From Sympetrum striolatum (Eukaryota; Arthropoda; Insecta; Odonata; Libellulidae): a DNA stretch of 64,000 bases. The stretch spans positions 52,770,939 to 52,834,938 of the forward strand of contig OX388351.1 in NCBI GenBank assembly GCA_947579665.1, read 5' to 3'. Made by a program: the position numbers and the translations under genes. This document shows positions 33,063 to 45,830 of this stretch, one piece after another. Within the stretch, counting starts at the first letter, position 1. Every line of letters begins with the position of its first letter. The notes under the pieces were generated by a model. The model was not told where the DNA came from. It ran no database searches and saw only the letters and a list, made by a program, of their open reading frames with translations.

Positions 33063-36000
33063 TATGTCTATGAGTTAAAATATCTGTTAACTTAAAATTA
33101 TCTGTTCTTCTATGGAAAAAGTCTTCCTTAGCCGGAAATCGGCTCGTAAATTCCTCAATTTCTCTATTAATAATTACTCATCAATTTTCTTCACAATCGC
33201 GTGCCGTCCGTAAGTACTGTAATTTTATTGTTATCTATTATTATTTTTAAATGTATCAATAGCTGCTGCATTTCCTAATCTAGGCTTACACTCGACTCAA
33301 TTAGTTTTCCCAGTTTTTGAGGTAAAATTATGTGCATTGGCTATAATTCGGATCGGCTGATTCCCGAGAAAATACGTTAATTTAATCCTAATTAGCCATG
33401 GATTGTCCAGCTACATCGTGGGTGTATCGGGAAACGTTTCACTAGAGTTTATCTTTTCCGAAAATGTTCTGCCACTCGGTCTCACTTCCCTTCGTCTCGT
33501 TTTTTACCTTTCCCCGTAACATATCCTTATTTTTCCGAAAAAGAGATATCTTTCGTTCTTTTCTGTTTCTCTTATACTTTTTCCTCTCCATTTGCTACTT
33601 TCCCTCCCTTTCGTCCGTGCAAAGGCGTAGGTGGATGCAAGGAGTTGGGGACATTTTTTTACTCCATATCGTCTCCTTCTTCCTCTCCTCCTTCTACTCT
33701 ATCGCTAAACTTAGTCCCCTTCTCATTTATTGGAGACAGTTCCTTCCCGGAATAGAATAACAGAGAGGTCCCACGTTCTTTGCAGCTCCTCTCGCTTTTC
33801 CAATTTCTCGTGAAACATGCTTCCTCGCCGAAACAGATACCCTGGTAGGCGTTATAAATGTCGCAAAAATTATTCGTTAATAATGTAGCTTAATTCAACA
33901 CGCTCTGAGGTGTGTTAAGCTTTAACTTTGTTTCGCTGAATATTTAACTTTATATTCAGAAGAGCCCTTAATCGGTGAGCAAAACGCAGAATTCTAAATA
34001 ATGAAGTTTCTACGGAATGTTTGTGGAAATTCGTGGGTATAATCTACTCCCTTTTGACTTCATGAAATGGGATTTGTTTTGTTGCAATTATACATGTTTA
34101 TGATATAAATTCCTAGCCAGTTTTATTTGATCATGCTAGTTTGAGGTTTTTCTCCTCTTAATTAATTGCGTTCGTGTCCGGTATTGGTGTTTTTTTTAAG
34201 GTAAATTAAGGTTTCCTTGAATTGGTATTGAAGCTGTTTTTACGAATTATGAATTAACAGTGTGCATAATCCAATGCATCACTCTCAAATTTCGAAAGCC
34301 ATCTTTCCTGTTTGGTATCACTGTTTAAAATTTCCTTTATCGGGCTTCTTTCTTAAAAAAAGTCTTTTGCCAAATACGTGAAGGATCATATGTACCTTCT
34401 GATGCGGTTGAGTATTTTCCTTATCTGTTTTGTCGTACTTTCTTGTTACAAAAGTTATTCTAGTGTATCTATTCTGAGGCATGGTTTATTAAGCAGAAAG
34501 CAGGTTTAAGCAGATTTCAATTAATTTATCGATATTTTCTTTGATGGATTCAAACCTTTCTAATTTAATTTTACAAGAACAGTCCTGATAAACCACTAGT
34601 AATGTTTGTTGTGTTCGAGTGGTTAGCAACCTCAATCCATTCTCAAAGTACACTCAAGCCAGGGTATATAGTTCAGTAATGTGTTCCACTTGTTTTAGTA
34701 AATTGGATAGCTGAAAACTGTACTTAAAATCATTCAACCTACGCAAAAAGTGATGTCGGTCTTAATATCGAGGAACACCGCATAGAAACGACCCGAAGTC
34801 TATTCTTTCAGTGTGGAGAATTATACAAACGATTTGATTCCCATATAATCCTTTATTTTTGACTCGAAAAACTGTAACGCACTATAGTGAAGGATGTCAA
34901 TGATGAATTGAAAATCCAAGACTGTCTGCGGGTTTTCCCCGCTTCGTTATAAGCCTCTTCAAATCGATTCTATGTGGAGGCATTTCGCGGAATCCTTTGA
35001 TAAATCTCATTCCCTCTAACTCCCGTTAGGTCCATCGCGCATTCTATCTTTGCCTCTCACAATTCATTTCTCCACTTTCCTCATTATTTTCCCATTGCTC
35101 ATTATCTTTCGCCTCCTGGCTAATTTGGTTTTTATTTTCGTCCCTCTCCGCCCACTCTCGAGTGGGACAACTCACGTTTTTATCGGATTGCGTATTTTTA
35201 ATCTCTTTTCCTCTCATTCACCCCCCAATTTCCACTTCAACCTCTCGATCCTCTTTAACTAATTGTCTGTCGATAAGGAAAAGTCTTCCGAATTGTCTGA
35301 TCGGATTATCTTTACGCTGAATATATACATATATTTGTTATTCTTCTATCTTTCGTTCACTTGGTTAATTTGATTTTTTTTAATTCCGATGCTTGGATAC
35401 GTTCGTCTGCAACATTCAAGATAATTAAACACGTATTCGCCTATCAATATATGTTTATTTCATTCATATTTTTAAGCCGGTGTGTTTTATTAGAACCTTA
35501 ACCTTTGTTTATTATGCCGTGGTAGCATTTTTTGTAGGTAAGAGTTAGGATCAAAAGGAAGTCTTTGAAGTAATGGGTGCAATTTTTATATTCGGCAATT
35601 CGTGTTGTTTAAAAAACAAGAGGAAAGCAGAATAAAAAATACAGAATATTTTTTTATTCCTCTATGGATTTCATATTTAGTTCAGTAAGTGAGAATTCAG
35701 TTAAACTGTTTCGTGTGATGTTTTCTTCATCGATTAGGATGCTCTCAGTGAAGTTTAATTTAACTTTATTTGACACTAGATCGATTCATAAGTAGTGTTA
35801 ATTTCATGTTTGCTAGGGATTCAAAATCTCACTAATATTCCCCGTATATTACTATATTGCTAACAGTTAAATGAAAATCATTTTGCAATTAAATACAATT
35901 TAATTTAGTTTTCATCTTTGTACTTACTGTTTACTTAAGGGAAACTAACTTAGAGAATTTAAGTGATATGATAATAAATAAATGATAATTTTCTAAGAAA

Positions 36001-38600
36001 ATCATGGGATATAATAATAAATAAGAGTAGCCATTCGTTTTTGAGGAGTCAATTGTCTTACTCTGAAAACATGTTAAAATCTTTCATTCTTTCCTATCTT
36101 TAATGTAGCAGTTTCGATTTTTACTGGAATAGCTGAATTTGTTTTAGTTTCATTCTTCCTATTTCCTGTTAGAAAGATCAGTTAGCTTGTTTATCGCGCG
36201 CGAGCTTATACTAAGGGTATTCTAGGATTAGAATATTAAATTCATTTCATTGAGTAAAACGGTTCCCAGGCTTGAAGATAAACTAGGGCCTACCGGGTTT
36301 TGCTCGACAGAGAAATATTTTAATGGTTTAATTCCGCCTCACACAAAAGGAGACTATTATTCAATTGGGGGCCGGCCTTGATTTATGAGGCTATTTTCTT
36401 CGATAGAAAGGGGACAGTTCCATTGCGGGAAAAACTTAACAGCTCACGACAAAAAAGATGAAATGACATCATAGAGGTGTTTCAAAGTTTAGTATTCACC
36501 GAAATATATATCCCTTCAATATTGCTTTCGTTGACCTTATCAGTTTACGAAACGGTCAACAGTTTCATCTGAAATGCGCTAAATTTTACATTATATTTTA
36601 ATATAGTATACTTTTGAAGAAATCCAAGATATGTCAAATGAATTACAATAATGATGGACCAACTTTATATCAGAACAGATTTTTGCGGAAGGGTTTCTCA
36701 ATATGATGTAACGTAAAGCTCAATGAAATAGAGACTAAGAAAATTTAATCACTCAAGGTTTGGGAGGGATAAAAACATGGAACCTTAAAGTATAAAATAC
36801 ATTTGCTATTCACCATACAACCAAATTTTTCACTAAAATGTAGGTATTGAAATCTTGGTGTTTGTACTCAGGTTGAAAACTTCCGTGATTGACTGTCGTT
36901 CGTAGAAAATCATAAACCTAGAGAACAGAGGTCTGCTCTCAGCTTATCTATTTTCCCTTTTCTCAGAAAGGTCCTTGATCAATTTAGAGTGCTGTTTGCG
37001 ATGTATAGTGGTTGAGGAAACTACAAGAGAGGAATACAATCTGCAAGGGTATATCTGTGCTTGACTAAGGTGATTTTAAGTGCTAATTTGAGATTTGTAG
37101 GGCATCTATAAGTTTTGAATATAATATTGCGAATGAATGGATGGATGGATCTTTTGTTTTATTGCCTCTCTAACATTAGCTTTATAAGTTTTATTTGAAC
37201 TCCTTTATTTTGTTACCTGGCAGAAAGTTTGCGTTATATTTTTCGAATGTATTCTTACTCTCTGCGTATTTTACGGCCGTGTTTGAATATGGAAAAGTTA
37301 TTGTGAGATCAGTTTTTATAAATCGTTATTAATGATTGATTCCAAAAACCGTTAAAGTATTTTATCCTTAAAATTTAATGATCATTATATTTTTGTTAAT
37401 ATCCTGAGATAATGCATACATCATATTTTTTTCTATTTCCTTATAACATAACGTAAGAATGTAAATGTTTTAAATTAAAGGCATCTTGAAATCAGTGACT
37501 TTATTCGTGATGAGACAGTAGTGACTATCACACTACTAGTGTCTTCATATTCCTTCTAGTGGATTTAGTTCCAGTGAAAATTAAATAATAAATTTAGCTC
37601 AAATATAAGTGGTGAAGATCCATTTATCAGTTTGAATTATTTGTTACTTTTATACGGTTTGTATACCGTAGGATTACGTAGTCTACCTTTAAAAATGACT
37701 CTTTCCATCTTTCTTTCAACTCATCTTCCGTCTTTTCCCGTTTCCTCCTCGTTTTCCACAAGCTTCCCTTGCCCCCGTTTTCCTTTTCATCCTTTACCAG
37801 CTCGATGATAACTGTCTTCATCCTTTCCTGCTCTTTCGGTCACTCATTTGTTTTTGGAGGTTCGTCTGGAGATGACGTATTGGGATTTTCTACCGTTTAG
37901 GTTTTCCTCGTTGCTTTCTTTGTATCTCGTGGCACTATTTGTGGAATGGCTGAGATGTCATGCGGATCCATTGTGGTAGATGGCAGCAGTTGACTCAGAG
38001 CGCGGATGGTCGCCATATTTACATTTTATGATCTAGTTCATTTTTAGAGACATTTTACAAGCCTAATAGTGTTTAATAGTTGATCATAAGATTGGAATGC
38101 AAGTAAAGAGATTGATCAGTTTGGAACTTGCTTACAATCAATTTTCTTTCTATTCAAGCGTTATACTAGTGGCAACTTTAACAGACGTAAGTTAGGAATA
38201 GATAATGGCGAAGGAAATTATCTCAATACTTTACGATTGTTTTTACTTTTCAGTAACTTTCTTCTATTTAATGTATTTTTCTGATATGTTACAATAACCG
38301 CTTTTAAATAATTCCAATTTTGTAAGCATGTGGATTAGACGTCTCAGGTAAATAGTAGTTTTTAGTTGTATTTTTTTAATGACCATAATGTCAACATTGT
38401 TTGTACGCATTTCAGTTTATTACGTGACTACATTCTTAATGCTCACCATTTCGCCCTCTTTGTCGTATTTATTATGTTATTATTCCTATTAAGAAATGAA
38501 ACAATTTTTGTAGTTATAAGTTTTATGGTTTTAATATCTAAATTGTTCTTACGATAAAGAATTTAAGTTATTCACTCACGCCTCATCTATTGTTGTCATT
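33063..38600. other. Long non-coding stretch
   Basis: AT-rich with two pyrimidine-rich islands on the + strand (33,464-33,830 and 35,040-35,260), whose F/L/S-rich open frames are compositional. No exon or transposon domain was recognised. Confidence 0.5.
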
Positions 38601-38629
38601 GGCTACTTATGGAAAAGACAGTGGCAACG

Positions 38630-38730
38630 AAAGTTCACGCAAATCTATGCCGGGACTGGGATTCAAACTTGAGATTTTTCATTTCAACCGGCCAATCCTT
38701 TATCCGACCCAGTGCTTACTAACGTGATGG
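38630..38730 (-). mobile_element. tRNA-derived SINE-like head (minus strand)
   Basis: On the - strand, an A-box-like TTAGTAAGCACTGG (near 38,711-38,724) is followed by a B-box-like GTTTGAATCCC (38,658-38,668) and CCCGGCATAGATTTGCG. This matches the order of a tRNA-derived retroposon head. The body would extend below 38,640 and its end is unclear. Confidence 0.5.
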
Positions 38731-39299
38731 TCTCCCATTGTGATTCAGATATTCCGTCCCCTCCGAAAGCATGTCCCATTCTTAATGCGCGGGAATATGT
38801 GGTCCTCTGGAAGCACGTTTTAGTAGCACACCTTTTTACGTCGACGTCCCACAGAAAAAAATAAAGCACGACGTCAAGCCAGTCAATGGGGTAAATTGAA
38901 CTTTCTAGATCCTGCCTCTCTCGTAGCGTGGGTGGAGGGGAAGTGCCTTGGCACACCAATTCCAACCAATTAATCGTCATATTCCTAGTGTCCCATAAGC
39001 ATCCGCAATTGCCTCCACTGCACCCTTGCCCTAGCCAAAGCGTCCTCCCACACGCGCTACATCAAACGCCCCTCCTCTGTTGCAACAACCAATTGAAAAA
39101 TGCAGCCCCGCCGTTTACGCACGGCCACAGTCATGAAAATCATTTTTGTTTCGACTCCGTATTTCCAAGCGCGTCCATTTTCGGAGTTCTTTTGTTGTAG
39201 TTTCTTTTAGGCGTTAGTAGTTCCAACTTCAGACGCAAGAGTAGACGCTGTTTTATATGCTTAATTTTTCTGTTTGTCTGGGCTTTTATACATTTTCGT

Positions 39300-40090
39300 G
39301 AAACATTGTTGTTTTTAATTAGTTGAAGCGTTTAGCTAAATCGCCGCTTCTGTTGAATCTCTCTCTACTACGACTCTCATATGATAAACAATCTCGTATA
39401 TTGTTGTTGCGTGACATGAATTTCTACGCTTTTAGTGTCGATTGTTGTTTTTAAATTGTTTTTAAGTTTGGCTAATTCGCCTTATTTGTTGACTTTCTCT
39501 CCCCGGCTTTCATACTAACAATAATCTCGTCTGTTGTTTTTAATTTCTATTAAGTACAGCAATGATCAGTAATTCCTCAACCTTTGACTATTTATTATAT
39601 TGATATTGTCTTATGCGTTTACTTTTTTCTTTGTAGGACGATTTCAACGTGTTCGACTTCAATTTTGAAATCGTTTGCATGTTTAGCTAACTCGGGGTGT
39701 AACTTTTTCGCCTTTCAAATTTTTTTCTCGGTTGTTGTTTTTGAATAGCCTGAATCTTTTGCTGATTTGCCATATTTGTTGACTCTTCTCCTCTGTCTCT
39801 CATTTAGACATTCTCCTCGATTGTTGAGTTTTATTCGTTAAATTCAAGTCAATTCAATTAAAGTCAATCAGCTCAATTAAAGACAACAGTCATTAGCAAT
39901 TTCTTATAACTATTAACTACTGCTTCCGTCTTATATTGTAAGTTTTTCTCTTCGTACAAAGATTTAAACATTTAGACGTCAACAATTGTTTAGAAATAGT
40001 TTGTACGGGTAGCTAATTTTCCGTTCATTTTTCTCTTTATATTTTTGTTTCCATATAAACAATATCGTTGATCATCGTTACGTAACATTG
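39300..40090 (+). repeat. Diverged, irregular tandem repeats upstream of the 40.8-kb exon
   Basis: Segments resembling GTTTAGCTAATTCGCC, then TTGTTGACT, then CTCTCATAT...AACAATCTCG...TTGTTG recur near 39,328, 39,466, 39,680, 39,757 and 40,005. Spacing is irregular and divergence is high, so the array is old. No protein frame survives through it. Confidence 0.5.
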
Positions 40091-40821
40091 CGCTGGATGC
40101 AATCATATTTTTTTTCCTTATTGCATGCATCTATGATGCAACAGTATCGAAGGATACGCTCAAAATACCATTAATTTAAGCTTTTTATTAAAACTCTACT
40201 TTTCATATTCAAGATCTCCTTTACCTTGTCATTTTTCAGTTCGTACATACAAGTTTTCGATTTTTAAGTGAGTGAAGCCTCATTGATTACCGTACCCTTA
40301 GGCGATTGCCTCACTTACTTACCGGCCCTGGGCGCTCGTCCTTCGGAGGTTTTTAGGTCTGCCCTCGCCAGCTACTTATTCATCTCGTCGCGGTGGATTG
40401 TGGGAAAAAATCGGAGGCGGCGATTAAAAATTCGGTCCGGTAGTTCGGATGCTGAGGGAATCTCGTTTCCACTCGTTTTCCGAGACTTTTTTCTAGCCTC
40501 TTTCTCCTCTTAAAAGGGGAGACGTAACTATATCGCCGTTCGGAATATTAATAACACCTTTCCGAGGTGGTTGGGAATGAATTAGTCGAGTTGTGAGCTC
40601 CGTCGCCTGGGAAAGATCTCCTGGACCATCTCCGCCGTCCCCACGAGTCGGAATGTCTCGTCACCCAAAAGTCTCCGAAGTCGGACTTCGATTTTTTATG
40701 GTCCGTCCCACACTGTGGAGACTACATTTTAATGCCATTCGACGCCTATCAATTCGGTAGCTTAAGTATTTATTTTTCTCAAACGACGTGTCTGATTTTG
40801 TTTTTCCTCTCTTTCCTACAG
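40091..40821. other. GC-richer stretch just upstream of the coding exon
   Basis: The 40,290-40,740 part is rich in CpG (CCGGCCCTGGGCGCTCGTCC, GTCGCGGTGG, GGCGGCGATT) against AT-rich flanks. It ends in a pyrimidine tract and acceptor. It may hold a promoter or leader exon, but no donor site stands out. Confidence 0.35.
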
Positions 40822-40925
40822 CAGTGATCATGGACTTGGAGTCCTTCTATGCCGACTTCAACCTGGAGAATCAAGATTTCTACGCTTCCAGTCCTCGGAA
40901 GGACTCCAAGGACCACATGAATAAG
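40822..40925 (+). CDS. Coding exon with probable start codon (MDLESFYADF...), unidentified protein
   Basis: A strong pyrimidine tract and acceptor (TTTCCTACAG) precede the exon, and a good donor (AAG followed by GTGGGT) ends it in phase 0. The ATG at 40,830 (ATCATGG, a favourable context) opens 32 codons, rich in D, E, S and aromatic residues: MDLESFYADFNLENQDFYAS, then SPRKDSKDHMNK. The frame also stays open upstream within the exon, so the ATG may not be the start. The acceptor is a CAGCAG tandem, which would allow a 3-base splice choice. The acidic, aromatic N-terminus resembles those of transcription regulators, but no family was recognised. Partner exons were not found in the remaining 23 kb. 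Confidence 0.7.
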
Positions 40926-43200
40926 GTGGGTGAAGAATTTTTCTCTTTTTCGATTATTGCAATTCGTATCATCGCCACCGTTGCCTATGGGCGCTCGCGT
41001 GGCGTGGTTGAATGGGGCGGTACATAAGTTGTTTCTGAAACTACCTATTTCGCCATTTTGTTTCAACTAGGATTCTTAATTAAGTCAATCAGGCAATTAA
41101 GAGAATCTGAGGACTTAATTGACTTATTTTTTGCATGCCGCCATTTTATTATCGTTTCGTTCATAATGTCGCAGGAAGTAATCCCTAAGAAAATGCTTCA
41201 TCTTTGGTTAATTTTTGACATTCAGTCAAGTTTATTCTAGTTTCATCCATAATAAAGCAGCGCTAATATATTACTTTTGATAATTTAGCGTGAATTTGCC
41301 TTTTTGGCATAAAATGGGTGATTATCCTCAAAAATACACTTTGATCAACCCTCAAGCAAAAAAGCTTTCTTTCGAAATAGCTGTCGCTCCGTTTCATTTA
41401 TTTAATTCTCTCCCGTATTTTTCTCAAACAACGCCCTCTTGGTGGTTAAACTCTGTCATCGTGTCTTTTAATCAGAGAAAGCCTAAAGGTGTGGTTAAGA
41501 GGTTGGCACTGATAAACTCACGTGGAGTGGTCAATGCTTAATACGTCGACTGATGATGCAATGAGGTTGATGCGAGATGTGTGTATTATAGAAGTTGAGT
41601 CATTGTGATTGTGGCATCAAAACATGAATGCTGTGTATAATGTGTGTTTGGTATCTTCTTTAATAAAATTAGTGCTTTAATTTTATAGCCACAGTGTTAG
41701 TATTTCCATCAAGGTCTGATACCAATCGTAAATGTCTTCCTAAGTCCAGAGTTAGTTCTTTGTTCAAAACGTTCCAATGTGATAAAGATTGTATACACAG
41801 AGAGCTTCTTGTTTATACATTTATTATTTATAAGTATTCAACTTTTTTGAACCTCATCATTAGTTATAATTTGGAGAGAGGATAAGGTTTACTGTATTAG
41901 CAAATAGTAAGGTACTTAGCTACAGGATTCCTCACTGCTCACCATTAACTCACTCTCCAGATTGCTGTCGGTGGAAAAGCATTCGTAAATACAGCACAAT
42001 GTCCCTTTGAGATAAATTTAGAATTCCATAAATTTTTGGCTATTATTCAGCATCATTCATACCTCCGTAGCGTTCACTCTATAGCAGCTATTTACAACAT
42101 TAATACAAAAGCAAATGAAAGATATATTCACCTCTATCATGTCAGAAAACTAATGAAAATAATCCATGATAGTCAGAACACATTATCTTCAGTAGAGCTT
42201 ACGAATTTGTTTTTTTACAAAGAATTCCATTCTGTTGCGTTAATCTAGTTTTTGTTAAACACGCATATTGTGCGAATTTCATGCTGGAAGTGGGTCCAAA
42301 ACTATTAACATTCAACGACTCATGTTTTCAATTAATCATGCAGAAGGATAGCAAGTGCTTAGACAAGTACACAAGATGGTTAGAAATTGAAAACGTTTAA
42401 ATTTCAGCTCATTAAGATTTCAAGAATTCGTTGTCCAACGTTCGTTCCTCACATTATGAGCTTTCAAAGATTCTTACTGATTATTTTTTCCTCCCTCTCT
42501 GGGGAAGAAACCATTTAAAGATTGATACGAGTTAATTCACTTGATGCCCCTATTTGATGCTCTTTCAAGTTATTGTTGAAGCCTCTATATTTTGAGGATT
42601 ATTTAACATCATAACTCTTTGGTTTTGGGTGATATATTTCACTTATATATAATTACATAATAGGTATAATTACACTTCAATGCTTTTTTCGCCTTGGACT
42701 GTGGTGCATCCAAAGTACTCCGATTGATTGCAAAATCAATTTTCGTTTTCTCGTCTTAAAACATCGCTCTCCGAGTCCGTAGCCAAGGATGTTATGATTA
42801 CGGGAGGACTACGTCGCCAAAGTTGTTTTTAATTCTGTCGAGATACGAAGCTTCTAGAAGGGTCCGTAATCTTTTAAGGATTCACCCATTCCCCAAAGTT
42901 GTTTTCGAGCGTGTGTCGTCATCACAAACCCATGTTACGTTCTCTCGGATAAGGCGAAGCGCGAGCGAGTGCATTTTCTCGTGTTTTATGACTTTTTTGA
43001 CGACTCAATGCGTGATTATCTCCCGGCCTGCGCTTTATAATGTCAGAGTTCATGCCATTTGCCGCTAGTCGTAGACCATTTGTCCTCTTGTGAAGAATAG
43101 CTCTGAAAGACAATTCGTGGGTAATGCACAGGGCAGGATTCCGCCAGCTGAGACGTAGGAATAATTAGGGCGTGGGAATAATTTCATATTTAAAAAAAAT
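40926..43200. other. Putative start of a long intron after the 40.8-kb exon
   Basis: No further exon was recognised. A CpG-richer patch lies at 42,770-43,160 with overlapping frames on both strands; its nature is unclear. The rest is AT-rich. Confidence 0.4.
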
Positions 43201-43228
43201 TGTGGAATTCCGACATAATCGATTTTTA

Positions 43229-43471
43229 TGCGGAAAAGTAATAGATTTTCCATTATTTTAGTTTTAAGTGCTAACACAACTTTTCGATATTAAAAATATT
43301 ATCGAAAGTATTGTTAAATAAAACGAAGTTTCGCAAAACATCAAATAGTTACTCTATCGTTTTGTAAAACACTGTTTTAGTTAACAATTCTATTTATTAT
43401 ATTTTTAATACCGAAAAGTTGTGTCAGCACTTCAAACTAAAATAATGGCAAATCTATTACTTTTCCACATA
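43229..43471. mobile_element. Palindromic MITE-like foldback element
   Basis: Two arms of about 110 bases (43,229-43,337 and 43,360-43,471) are inverted copies. Both contain GAAAAGTAATAGATTT, CATTATTTTAGTTT, AAGTGCT.ACACAACTTTTCG and ATTAAAAATAT segments. The arms differ at several positions, so the element is not newly inserted. It has no coding content. The outer edges are AT-rich and no target duplication could be fixed. Confidence 0.7.
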
Positions 43472-45540
43472 ACAATTTTTTATTACTCAGTTAAATTATT
43501 ATCAGGGAAGTACTTGGGTGCCCATATATAATCTTGCGAACAAGACACCAATAATAAAAAAATATTATTGAAGGGAATTTTCTCTGTCATCACTTTTACC
43601 ATTCCCATTAATCTGGCTTGGCAAGGAAAGGAGGGGCAAACTACCTCAATCCTCATCCTGGCTATTTGGTAAGGCTCATTCTTTCTGTAGAGCTTGTGAT
43701 AGCCGTGGAAAGTATTATGATCCAACCAGCTCTGGGGATGACCACTTACACTCAAGTTATACACTGAACATTAAAGGAAAATATTAATGATGGGGAAAGT
43801 ACTCCATTAGAGCGGAATGGGCATTTTCATCATTGCATCATTCTTTCGAAGGAGGAATATGTTTAGATTCACAAATGTTAGTTAGGGAACACAGCGTAGA
43901 TGAATTTTGCTTGGAAAGCGCAATCAGTGAATCAGGGTCCAGAAATTCGATGAACAGCAAATCGTTCGCCATCGTATTAGTTAGAGTAAGTAATCTCCTA
44001 TAGTAAACAGTATGTCTTATCTGTTTGAAATTCTCTCTCGGTGATCGCATGTTTAACGTAGGAATGTTTGTGGTATGCTCGCGTTTATTTTTATCTACTA
44101 ACAAAACTGATTTGTCAGATTTTTATCGTAACTACCTTTCCTGAATCCTAAGCCTTCTAGTATGTTTCTCACGAATAAATAAGCGATGAAAAACGCAAGG
44201 CTTACTGCTTGAATTTAGAGAAAGAAATGAAAAAGAAAATGTTAGCCCCAGCCGGCAGTGTACCTTTTTTTCTATCCTCTCATGGTTATGGATTTTCAAT
44301 TTAGGAACTCATTTCTGAAATTTGTCATTCACAAAAGCTAAGTGGGTAGTTTAGCTTCGAAGCATTTTTCGGAATTCTACAAACTATCATGGCCTAAATT
44401 CATTAAGATGCTTGCATTTATTTATTACTTTATATATCCCCATTTATCAAGTCCTCATTACCATCCATTTACTGAGCAATTACAGAGTTTGACGTAAAGA
44501 GTGATAATGAACGAACACACACCCATTTCCTAACCAGAAAATGTTCGAATTATCTAGGAGTCGAACCCTGGACCTTGGGATTGCGTGTTGAAATGTAGTG
44601 ACAAATGAATCGTCTCTAAATTAAGATCATTATTATCATTCTCGTAAGCAACATACGGGGCTATAAGAATTACTTGGTCTTTTCATGAAGTTGGATGGAA
44701 AATAATAGTAATATCACGGCCTGGTGATTTTAATCACGGACCTCCATGAATAAAGATTCCCCGTCCTGGTATAATCATTATTCGCAACAAATACTCTTTT
44801 TGTTTAGCCAGTTCCAGCTATAAGTAATTTGTCACAGTTGAAGGTTGCTGATTTTCTCAGAGACGATATTGACGCTATCGAGATCTTCTGAAGAATAATC
44901 GCTTTCCGTTGGGAAGAAGTGAACGCGTGGGTCGTGCAAGAATCCCGATGTTATGGATTCCTCGGAAGAAAACTTGGCTGTGTTGAGACAGTCTCTTTTA
45001 AGGCGGTACACCTGTCAAAGCGTCTTCCAGATCACGGGTTTCCTCAAAGAGGGCCTCTGTACCCCTCGACGTCCATTCATACCATCCGTTTTATCTTAGT
45101 CTCGTTTTATTTTCGCGCGATATTTCTCGGAATCGGGTTCGGATTCATCCGTCTCTTTGTTTTGTCTGCCCTCCCCGTTTTCATTTCCTGCTGTCATTCA
45201 CGTCTGGGATGCTACTTTCTGGTTTTTACGTGGTTTGTTGGATTTGTCTTAATTGCGGTGTGCGAAAGGTATGCTGTACCTGGTTGGGATCAAAAGAAAA
45301 ATTAATGCTGAAATATGAATTAAATCTGTACTGCTTATAACATCCTACTACCCCTTATGCTGTGGGGTGATACAAAATAACCTGGAGTATAATGTTCTCA
45401 TAACCAGGAATGTTTATTATTTTTAGGGATACAGTACACTTGTCGTTTTTCATGGATAAAGATAAACTTCTCTTGAGGATTCTGTGAAAATTCAACAAAA
45501 GTTTCAGGGAACGTATTCTTTTGTCTGTAAAGAATTCAGA
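43472..45540. other. Non-coding stretch with one tRNA-like fragment
   Basis: A minus-strand B-box-like fragment is listed separately at 44,540-44,620. The 128-codon frame at 44,919-45,305 sits in a pyrimidine-rich stretch and has no domain I recognise. Nothing else was found. Confidence 0.45.
44540..44620 (-). repeat. tRNA-like fragment (B-box-like motif, minus strand)
   Basis: CCAGGGTTCGACTCCTAG on the - strand (around 44,555-44,572) is a near-consensus T-arm/B box, preceded by CAATCCCAAGGTC. The upstream half has no convincing D arm, so it is probably a truncated SINE head. Confidence 0.4.
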
Positions 45541-45544
45541 CCCA

Positions 45545-45830
45545 AAGACGGTTTGTAACTCAAACCCTTCACCATTAGATACGAAAACCCTTGAAAGGGG
45601 AATGAAGACTAGCCTAGATGTGGAGAGAGGAAGTTTTCCCTTGCTTGCCTCACTGAGCCAAAATGCTGTGAAAGTAAAATTTCCTCGCAAGTCCAGTACA
45701 GTGTATGTATGAATAACAATTTTCATAGCATTCAATAAAGAGTGTCGAAAGAAATCCCAATTATTCAGCACAACTCATATCTCGGCTGATTTCATATTAT
45801 CACAGCCATAAGTAACACGGAATAAAGAGA
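45545..45830. repeat. Diverged dispersed repeat, copy 1
   Basis: Shares in order with 48,355-48,640: CCCTTCACCATTAG, a GGGGATGA-type block, TTTTC.CTT, CTCACTGAGCCA, a CATATCTC block and a CACAGCCAT...GGAATAAA end. The copies are highly diverged and no frame is conserved. Confidence 0.5.

Noticed and set aside
40830..40925. Naming the 40.8-kb exon as a bZIP or nuclear receptor gene
   Set aside because: The 32 residues resemble N-termini of regulators only in composition; no family signature is present.
45355..45771. Minus-strand 138-codon frame as a gene
   Set aside because: It runs into a diverged repeat shared with 48,355-48,640, where the frame is not kept.
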